Assembly: GCA_009599575.1 (NCBI GenBank)
Contig: VWND01000076.1
Coordinates: 744,001 to 808,000 of the forward strand
Length of the DNA: 64,000 nucleotides
Reading direction: 5' to 3'
From: Blumeriella jaapii
Lineage: Eukaryota > Ascomycota > Leotiomycetes > Helotiales > Drepanopezizaceae
The position numbers and the translations under genes were made by a program. Below are positions 56,901 to 64,000 of the stretch, one piece after another (position 1 is the stretch's first letter; every line of letters starts with the position of its first letter). The notes under the pieces were generated by a model. The model worked only from the letters and a program-made list of their open reading frames with translations, ran no database searches and was not told the origin of the DNA.

Positions 56901-58932
56901 AGAAGATTCTTGGACATCTTCACCCACAGCCTTCGCAGTATCGAACGTGTCGGATTCAGGTACGACACTACCAAGTTCTACTGCTTTAAGTTCCGAAGGA
57001 GTCAGGAATCCAAGAAGAGATATTTCCCCTCCATCTTCGTCATCCTCTTCATCGGATTCGTCCTCGGCCTCACTGTCTCGATCCTCGTCGCTAGAACCCA
57101 TGTCGTCGTCCATGTCAATCGATTCGTCGCTATCGTCGCAGTTTTCTTCCATATCAACATCTGAACCTTGGTCCAAGCCGTTGGCCGGCCTGTCAGTATC
57201 GTCAGGTGTTTCATGCAGGTCTCCAGTTTCTGCAGCAGGCAATGCAGCATATTTTTCTCGAAGTTGGTCCACAGTCAAATGTTCATCATCTGCCACATCC
57301 ATCTGAGTTTGATCTTCATCCGCTTCCGACTCCGAAGAAGACATATTGCTGTCCCTCTCCTCTTGCTCCGACCCTTCGTTTGTTCCAACATCCGATTCAG
57401 AATCCGGGTCTGACCCACCAGAGTCATCGGATCCCTCGCCGGAAGCCACATTGGAATCCATGTGCGATCTCCGGGCTTGTAATTTCTGCGTCGATATATC
57501 CACAGCTTGGCTTAGAGCTTTTCGCACTCGGACTTGTTCTTGTGCATCCCATTCCGCTAATCTTCGGCGATTGACCTCTGCCTTGACATTCTCAAACATA
57601 GCCTCAAGAGGCCTAGTGATTAATTTTATCCACTGCGCCCTGCGGACCTGAAAGTTTTCCTCGTCAATCTGTGCCTGAGTTTTGGGTTGCCTTCGTCGCC
57701 ATTCCGCTTGGCAGGCATCTGCCAGTCGTTTGGCAGTCGCTCTATGTTTTTTTTGCTCTATCAACAGCAGTCGTCTGAACTCGATGGCGGCTCTGATCAT
57801 GTGGTCTGCATGTGCGTATTGTCGAGGGATTTCGTCCCCACCCTCAGGCTGATAGATTGAACATTTTTCCGGGCTCAGTATCCCACCAGGGGCAACAGCT
57901 TCCTCTGCTCGCAGAAGGATATCCGTATCTCGGGCGATTTGGTCATGACTGTAGTCTGACGGCTCCTCGGGGTCGAACAAGCCGCCATGCGCAATGGGTA
58001 CATTTGCTCCATGCTCAAAAAAGTCTCTCAGTGTTGGGTACTGCCTAGACCGCGGCAGTACAAGTCCAGGGTGTGTAAGTGGAATGGTAACAGATTTGAC
58101 TTTGAGCTTTATACGTGCAAATGGATTCTTTGAACTAGAAACATGTTTCTCTTGAGCCTGTAAAGGCGTTGTTTCACCAGGATCCTCGTTGTCCAAGATC
58201 TCAGCCACCCTCCCTGAGCGGCGGCCTTTGGCCGTTCGAACTTGCGCGGCAGGCTGTGGTGTAGCTGTAGTACGCGGTACGGGTTGTAGAGGATCTGGAT
58301 TTGGGACTTTCTTCTTGTGCGAGCGTTTTGTGACAGCGACGTGTTCGTTAGGCAGAGACGTGCGGTGATGCGATCTCTTTGGCGAAGGAAGTTTGCCAGC
58401 CTTCTGTGAAGCGTGAGAAGGAGCTCCGGAAGAGCTGGGTCTCTTTGTTCCATTGATTGATGGGGTGGATGTCTCCCGCGGCTCGAATGATGGCTTCTGC
58501 CACTCAGCATTTCCCTGTGATGTGCCTTTGGCCGAGTATTCCTTCTGCGCGCCTCTCGTCTGCCTTTTCGCGGAGGCAGGCTGCAACTCGAAAGGTATAT
58601 GGTTTGTACGGCCGGATTTCCTCTTCCCATCCAGAGTGAAGGAAGATGGGCCTTCGGCTTTAATCTCTCTCCATGGCGGTGATGGAAACTTCTCCTTTTG
58701 CTTTTGTTTGGACTGAGGCGTTATCGCGTCGACTCGCTGCCGTTTACTCGGGGGCTCTCCATCTCCTCTAACACCTGCTTGGAGCTCTTTCGACGCCGTC
58801 GATGCCGATGGTTCGCCGTTGCTCACAAGAGGGTCTGAACATCCACGTTAGTCACGACTTTGCGCGTTGATGGTGGAGTGACAGACCTTCTAACTTTTGT
58901 CCCTCCTGCGCATCAGACGCGCTCAGGGTCAT
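53943..58932 (-). CDS. SWR1: SWR1 chromatin-remodelling ATPase (SWR1 complex helicase)
   Basis: Catalytic subunit that deposits histone variant H2A.Z; nuclear. A short exon 1 (58932-58887, MTLSASDAQEGQKLE) is joined over a 52-nt intron (GTCTGT...TTCAG) to exon 2 (58834-53943), giving 1645 residues. The N-terminus is basic and disordered. An HSA domain is visible around 350-480 (YAHADHMIRAAIEFRRLLLI, ADACQAEWRRRQPKTQ). A very acidic region follows (about 480-640). SNF2 lobe 1 begins with LLRGTLREYQHYGLEWLAGL near 775, with DEMGLGKT near 810 and DEAHNIKN near 910. A large insertion separates the lobes, a feature of the INO80/SWR1 group. Lobe 2 contains YLRLDGSTKIEQRQ, LSTRSGGLGINLTGADTVIF and DRCHRIGQTRDVHIYRLVSE. 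The start is chosen for in-frame junction; without it the long exon has only a GTG at 58826. Divergent from the complex I gene. Confidence 0.95.
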
Positions 58933-59321
58933 GATTTCTTAGGAGGCGGGCGAGGCACTATCGAGAACTTCATGGGTATCACATCTGAGAAGATGAAAAT
59001 TACTTCGAAAGACGCGCAGTCTCTACAGAATTCCTATGGTGAAGTTTGGACACGCCCAGGGCTTATTTGCGGCTTCCGTTGACGAAAAAGTCGATTTCGG
59101 TCGAATTGGCGGGAGTCATCGATAAATTTCATCTATGTACGGGCGGGACACGATCCACAAGAGTTGGATGACTAATGCAACTAGCGCGACTTCACTCCAA
59201 CCTCAATCGAGCTGCCACGGAGGTCCAAGAGACGACGAACTGGTCCATTGCGGCAGCAAATATCAATGGTACGAATCTTGTATGTACGGCACGGTACGGT
59301 GTGATCTAACGCTGCTCCCAG
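58933..59321. promoter_or_regulatory. Divergent promoter between SWR1 and the complex I subunit gene
   Basis: The two start codons point apart across about 390 bp. A GTACGG word and a CCCAG just before the plus-strand start suggest a possible 5' UTR intron for that gene (donor near 59269 or 59283, acceptor 59320). No TATA box is obvious. Confidence 0.5.
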
Positions 59322-59962
59322 ATGCTTTCCCGGCGATTTGCGACAGCGCGCCAGCTGCGAAATGCCACCTCGATTGTCCGACGAACAGCTTTCCAACAAC
59401 GAGGGGCTGCGCAACAGGCAGCTTCTGGACCAGAGTATCCTAGATTGGTCAGTGCGATAGCCTATACCTCGAGGAGCCCTTGCTGATTGCCATCTATAGA
59501 CCGATGCTGAGGATCCAGGAATGGTCAGTCATCGAGGAATACAACCGCCGTGGATCTGACTGACTGGGCTTGCAGAATGGGGGATACATCAACCCACCTC
59601 CCGTCAAGAGACAATTCCGTGATCCACACGGGGACTGGTGGGACAAGCAGGAACGACGAAACTACGGAGAGCCAGTTCATGAGGACAATGATATCTTGGG
59701 AATGTTCTCCCCGGAGGAGTATACCCACACCAAGCCCGGAAAAGGTCTATTCCAAATTGGATGCTTCGTGGCAGCTGTGCTTGGGCTCTGTGCTGTAGTA
59801 GGATCTTTGTACCCGGACAAACAGTCAGTGCCGAGGGAGTTTGAAGGTGGACTTGAGCGGGAATTGGGAGGGCCAACTGTGGTCAGGGTATGTGTATCTT
59901 GTGAAAGCCCGATCATCCAATCACTAACTCGTGTACAGGCGAGAGCTCCGGGCGATGAGTAG
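59322..59962 (+). CDS. NADH:ubiquinone oxidoreductase (complex I) accessory subunit, NDUFB8/ASHI-like
   Basis: Single-span accessory subunit of the respiratory complex I membrane arm. Four exons, 59322-59447, 59500-59523, 59576-59887 and 59939-59962, give 161 residues. The second and last exons are only 24 nt each. The N-terminus MLSRRFATARQLRNATSIVR looks like a mitochondrial presequence. The body has YINPPPVKRQFRDPHGDWWD, KQERRNYGEPVHEDNDIL and GMFSPEEYTH, typical of the fungal NDUFB8 family. One helix follows (LFQIGCFVAAVLGLCAVVG). Introns are 51-52 nt with donors GTCAGT, GTCAGT and GTATGT and AG acceptors. The reading frame is continuous across all junctions. The family name is from motif memory, so I leave the symbol blank. 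Confidence 0.87.
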
Positions 59963-60560
59963 ACGATGTAGTCAATTTGTAGATATGGAAAGACGGTTTA
60001 CACAAAGCAGTCGATCGCTGAACTAGCCTCTTGAGACATCAACCCACTCGAGCACCTGTGCCTTGATTGAGAAATTGCTAATGCTAAACTTGGATCAAGA
60101 GGCAACAAGCACTGTAGAAGAGAAAGTCTTGCAGAATGCGTTCTGGATCCTGGAAGATGGTCAAGATGCAACTTTTCCGTTCGAGCTCAGGTCATTCATC
60201 CCCGATCGAATCGAACTGTGTTCAGGGAGTCTTGAGCTCTACGAGAAACCTCACTTGAGGTGGCATCTGTTGCGGGCTGTGAGTGTGACTCCTTCCCGCT
60301 TCCTGGTCTGTCATGTCGCCCAGAAGCCACCTGCTACCCTACGGTGTTCGCTCTTTCTGCCCCTCGCTGTTTCCAACAGCAACAGTGGTAGCTTCCTATG
60401 GCTCCCGAGTCCTGGTCTTCATATCCTGTCAACTGCAGCTTTCGATTCCCAGACTCGCTCGACGTCCTGGTCAACAACCGTCCTTCAATCTCGCTACAGC
60501 TTTTGAGAGCTCTTGCTTCTCCGTATCGCTGATGTAAGGAGACTTGCATTCATCTCCACA
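59963..60560. other. Spacer between complex I subunit and DUF7918-type gene
   Basis: Contains the 3' flank of the complex I gene and the promoter/leader of the next plus-strand gene. Plus-strand open frames starting at 60063 and 60313 exist but show no recognisable domain and no clear splice link. I do not call them genes. Confidence 0.55.
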
Positions 60561-62471
60561 ATGCGTTACCAAAACTGGGATGTTCTCTTATTCCCAGACC
60601 AATACAAGGTCCCATTGCAGGAGTTCAAGACTTCGTGCCAGGTCATCCAGGATCCGGGTAAGCATGTTACCGTCTACCTTCTCCAAGATTTTCAATCGAA
60701 ACCAGGCACCGGAATCTCGCAATCCGGCTTTGCATACTGATCAAGACAGAGGCCCATAATTTGCAGTCCAACCCGCTTCTCCTTCCTACGGTCACATCTT
60801 TCATTCCCGGCGTCGAAGCAGGAGCCGCCTTCCGTGTCTCCATACACTGCTGGCAAAATCCGGAGATCAGCCGCTATGTCCAGACCTTGAAGAAGCTAAG
60901 CGATACTGTCATGTTTGAAGCCAGGCTTTTCATAGACGGGAGACTTTCTGGGTCTAAATGGTTCCACCAACAAGGGCCGTGGCCTACTATTATCGAACTT
61001 AGTATGGGTATGGTATCCCGTCCCATGATGGCTGAGTGTTAATCCGCTATCTGACAATCTGAAATTCGGCCGGACCGTTTCCTGACGCCTCACAGATTTA
61101 GACAAGAATGGCGACTTTGAACGGCTCAAGTTTCCAACCTTTCACAAAGAGCTTCTCTCTCAGAGCTACTGGAACCCAGGTGACGATCTTGGCCGTATCA
61201 AGATCATAATTTCAGAGGGCTTTTCCCGGGAGCAGATGTCATATCCTTTCGAGCGCATCAAGAACATAGTTGCATTCTCGTTTCAACATGCCCCCCTTGG
61301 TCAGTCCACAAACACCAGTCACATTCACAATACTGACCATGTCAGACGTCCTTGAAGCCTCTTCCATCGCATGGCCAAACGCTGCCATGTGGCGTCAGGT
61401 GTCCCTCATGGGCCCTTACTTTGGACAACAGTTCTCCCCCCAACCGGAAAGTGACATTGAGGCTCACAGCCACTCTCCACGACACGCAAAGGTAGATTTT
61501 AAGTCAATGCTGTGCTTCCTTGCTTTCCAAGTACATACTGAATTGCTGAGTAGCCTTTCAATGCCAACAAGCCAGCGTTCCCGATCCCGACCCTAGGTAC
61601 CATGCCACCACCACCTGTGTTTCCCAAACAGCCCGACTTTGACCCATTTGTCGAACCTAGCAACCCTGCTTTTGTTGGCTGGCGTCAAACTTCCAAGTCT
61701 GACACCTCTATGCCTGACTATACAAACTCTATTACGCGTGCTTCCAGTATTCGGCAGGTGTCTGATCCAATGCAGTATGAGAAAACTGGGCGCTACGAGT
61801 CTATCCAGGTCAGAGGATACCTTTGCTCTCGTTGTCCAACTGCTTCCGGGTATATTAAAAGGATGCGAATCTAACGTGCACAGATGCCTGGCGCCTTTGA
61901 ATCTCTTTGCGAGGCACTGCTCCCATCTGCTCCGGTCAACACACCAGACAACGGTCTTGCGACTCCCTATACCAGTGCTCACAATGTTCCAAAACTAGCT
62001 GGCTCGGATGTCAAGAGCAGAAAGGAAAATATCCAAGATTCGCCTTTGGTGTTCGCTGATATCAATCCCGTCGGCAACGAGAATGCCACTCGGAAAGTCG
62101 GCCTATCATTCATAACAGAAAGCCCAGGCCAAACGGCCACAGCGCCTGTCCAAAAGCCGACCTTGCTGTTGGCTTCTCAAACCAACCCGGTTGGTACAGG
62201 ATTAGCCGCAGCTGGGCCAGGCCCAGCCAGCCAAGAGAATCCCATACGTAGAGTCAGTCAACCTTTCACCACAACCCACAGTGGCAACAAGAGGCAGCGA
62301 GTGGTCACGCCCGCTGCGGTGAAAGCGATCGATGACGAGGACGAGCCAGGCCGGTCTTCGCCATCGAGAGCGACTTCTATTTCGATGAGAAAGACGTCAC
62401 AAGCAAGCACACGAACGGCGGAAAACAAGGAGAACGAGAGGATCGTTTTGGGCGACATTGAGAATGTCTAA
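60561..62471 (+). CDS. DUF7918-type fungal protein, unknown function
   Basis: Six exons, 60561-60657, 60750-61007, 61096-61299, 61346-61491, 61554-61808 and 61884-62471, join in frame to 515 residues. The N-terminal half resembles the fungal-specific DUF7918 fold: NWDVLLFPDQYKVPLQEFKT, LPTVTSFIPGVEAGAAFRVS, IHCW, VMFEARLFIDGRLSG and IKNIVAFSFQHAPL. The C-terminal half is low-complexity and likely disordered, with NKRQRVVTPAAVKAIDDEDE, a Ser-rich stretch and AENKENERIVLGDIENV at the end. KRQR could serve as a nuclear signal. Donors are mostly GTAAGC, GTATGG, GTCAGT, GTAGAT and GTCAGA. An alternative in-frame Met lies upstream at 60513. No biochemical function is known to me for this family. 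Confidence 0.78.
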
Positions 62472-64000
62472 TCAGGGTGACAGTATTGAAGTGTATTATA
62501 AGCTTACTTGACATCGCATCATTTGGAATCCGAAGCATTGGTGGACAGTATTTGTATCGGTATCAGCAAGTCACAATCGCGCGAAAATGAGACTACCTTT
62601 AAGCCTTTTCGAAAGGTCTCTGTGATACTTGGGACTAGTCAAGCGCTGTGTATCGGAGTTAGAAAGATTGCTTGCCACACAAGATCTTCTGCATAAGACG
62701 ACTTAGCCGAAACAGGCTTTTGAAGCTTCGATTTCATTGAAGCTATGATGGCTGTCAAAGTGGATGATGGGCTGGCTTGCTGCTTTGAAGCCATTCCCAA
62801 AAAGTCTTGGCAAACGATCGTACTTCGTACAGTCGAGACCCCAAGCCTGCCACGCTTTTTGAGTCAAGAAGCCGAAAACCTAAAGACCGAATAAGAGAAT
62901 ACATGAACAGTGAAGAGGAAAGGGCTAGGGCTGGAAATGGCGATTTTTGTACATAATGTTCATAGTAATCATCATTTTTACAAGATCGAATGAAGAGAAA
63001 GGAAAACATAAGAAAGAAGAGGAGAGGGAAGGATAGGAGAGATCTAGGAGATTGCTTACGTTCTTTGCTCTGTTAGACGTGAATTGTTTAATTTTTCTTT
63101 TGCGAAGAAGCGGGGGGAATTCAATTTTTTGGGAGTCGGTTTTCTTGTTCATCGACCATGATTGATTCGGTTTTTGTGGATGGGTTGGTGTAGTGCCGTA
63201 CGGTACGGTACGTGGAGTGACGATGCCGGTCTCTACATGTGTAGATCTCTAGATCGGTAGGCACTGTACGTCAGGTGGGGCGGTAGGGAGGTACCTAGGG
63301 AGGTAGGTATTTTGTCACGGGAAAGGGAGGGACTGAGGGACAAAAAGGGAGGGGATTTGTGCTGTACAGACAGAGGTGAGGTAATGGTGAGGGAGAGTGA
63401 GGTCGGGTTGGAAGCACAGAGCACAGAGCACAGAGCACAGCACAGCACAGCACATATGGCGCCCTTGGTGTGTTCGAGGGAGGGGACCGAGGTGGGCGGA
63501 TGGGATACGCACGCTGGTTTTTGCTTTGGGGCGGGATTGTTTTGTCTCAAGTGGGATTGATGGATGGTGTATGTATGTAGGTAGGTAGTGATAGCTAGGA
63601 GAAGGGTGTGGAGGAGTGGATATGGGGGGGGAGAGGGAGGGAGAGGGAGAGAGGGGGAGAAAGAGGGAGAAACAGAGTGGGATGTTTGTGAGGAGGTAGG
63701 TTTGCAGGTAGCTGGATGGAAGTATCTCTGTGTGTGATCACTCTTCTTATCTCCCCTCTTCTTTTTCGTCTTTCTACCCCGCTAGCTGAAAATTTTCCCC
63801 TTTCTTTCTTTGTTTTTCTTTCTGGGCTACGGGTTTGTGGTTCTGTCTTTGCCCTCGTCGTTGTCATTATGATGGTGTTGGTGAGCCTCCAGCTGCTTGC
63901 CTGATTTGCCGACTTTGTCTTTCTCTCCGTGGCATGTCGTATCTTCATCAAGCTATGTAGGTACATACATACTACAAAGGTAACGGACAAAATGGTAAGC
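62472..64000. other. Right-end intergenic region
   Basis: Holds the 3' flank of the DUF7918-type gene, then A/G-rich, GTAC-type (63197-63212), GAGCACA (63415-63452), TATG/TAGG (63570-63590) and GGGAGA (63625-63672) repeats. No gene is seen; small open frames are compositional. Confidence 0.6.

Noticed and set aside
60063..60506. 147-codon plus-strand open frame as an extra first exon of the DUF7918-type gene
   Set aside because: No convincing donor/acceptor joins it to the next exon, and the start at 60561 already gives a family-like N-terminus.

Overview
The window comes from a filamentous ascomycete (Pezizomycotina) nuclear genome, most likely a dothideomycete-type species. Genes are split by short GT-AG introns (about 37-400 nt), and the set is typical fungal housekeeping: PRP28, DPH6, MRPL25, MSN2/SEB1, SWR1, TRAPPII Trs130, an HCS1/IGHMBP2-like helicase, a SUN-family wall protein, an AAT-family permease and a complex I subunit. 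There is no bacterial-style operon structure, and I recognise no transposase, reverse transcriptase or viral gene. The class-level placement is an inference from gene style only.

Layout. 2.8-9.5 kb is gene-dense: mitoribosomal MRPL25 (-) diverges from spliceosomal helicase PRP28 (+), and diphthamide synthetase DPH6 (-) lies convergent to PRP28. 10.5-12.5 kb holds the C2H2 stress regulator MSN2/SEB1 (-). 12.5-23.4 kb is an 11 kb stretch without a gene I can defend, though it carries gene remnants and many simple repeats. 23.4-24.9 kb encodes a seven-TM protein of unknown function. 28.1-37.0 kb has an uncharacterised disordered/coiled-coil protein, the HCS1-like helicase and a DUF202 membrane protein. 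38.9-40.3 kb is a SUN-family protein. 40.3-45.4 kb is another repeat-rich gap. 45.4-47.5 kb is an amino-acid permease. 48.5-62.5 kb is compact again: TRS130 and SWR1 (both -), then a complex I NDUFB8-like subunit and a DUF7918-type protein (both +).

Two themes stand out. First, the gaps between genes are filled with GTAC-containing short repeats (CAGTA pentamer runs such as TACAGTAC/GTACTGTAC, TAGG/CCTA, TACA/TATG), plus several minisatellites and homopolymer C runs. These are nearly absent from exons but do occur in one long HCS1 intron. Second, four otherwise well-conserved genes (MSN2, HCS1, TRS130 and the 28-30 kb gene) contain apparent one-base frame changes, some at homopolymers. Unpolished sequence error is the simplest explanation, but real frame changes or very short introns are not excluded.

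Intron/exon coordinates were derived by hand from splice consensus and reading-frame continuity; none is supported by transcripts. Family assignments rest on motif recognition, not on database searches.
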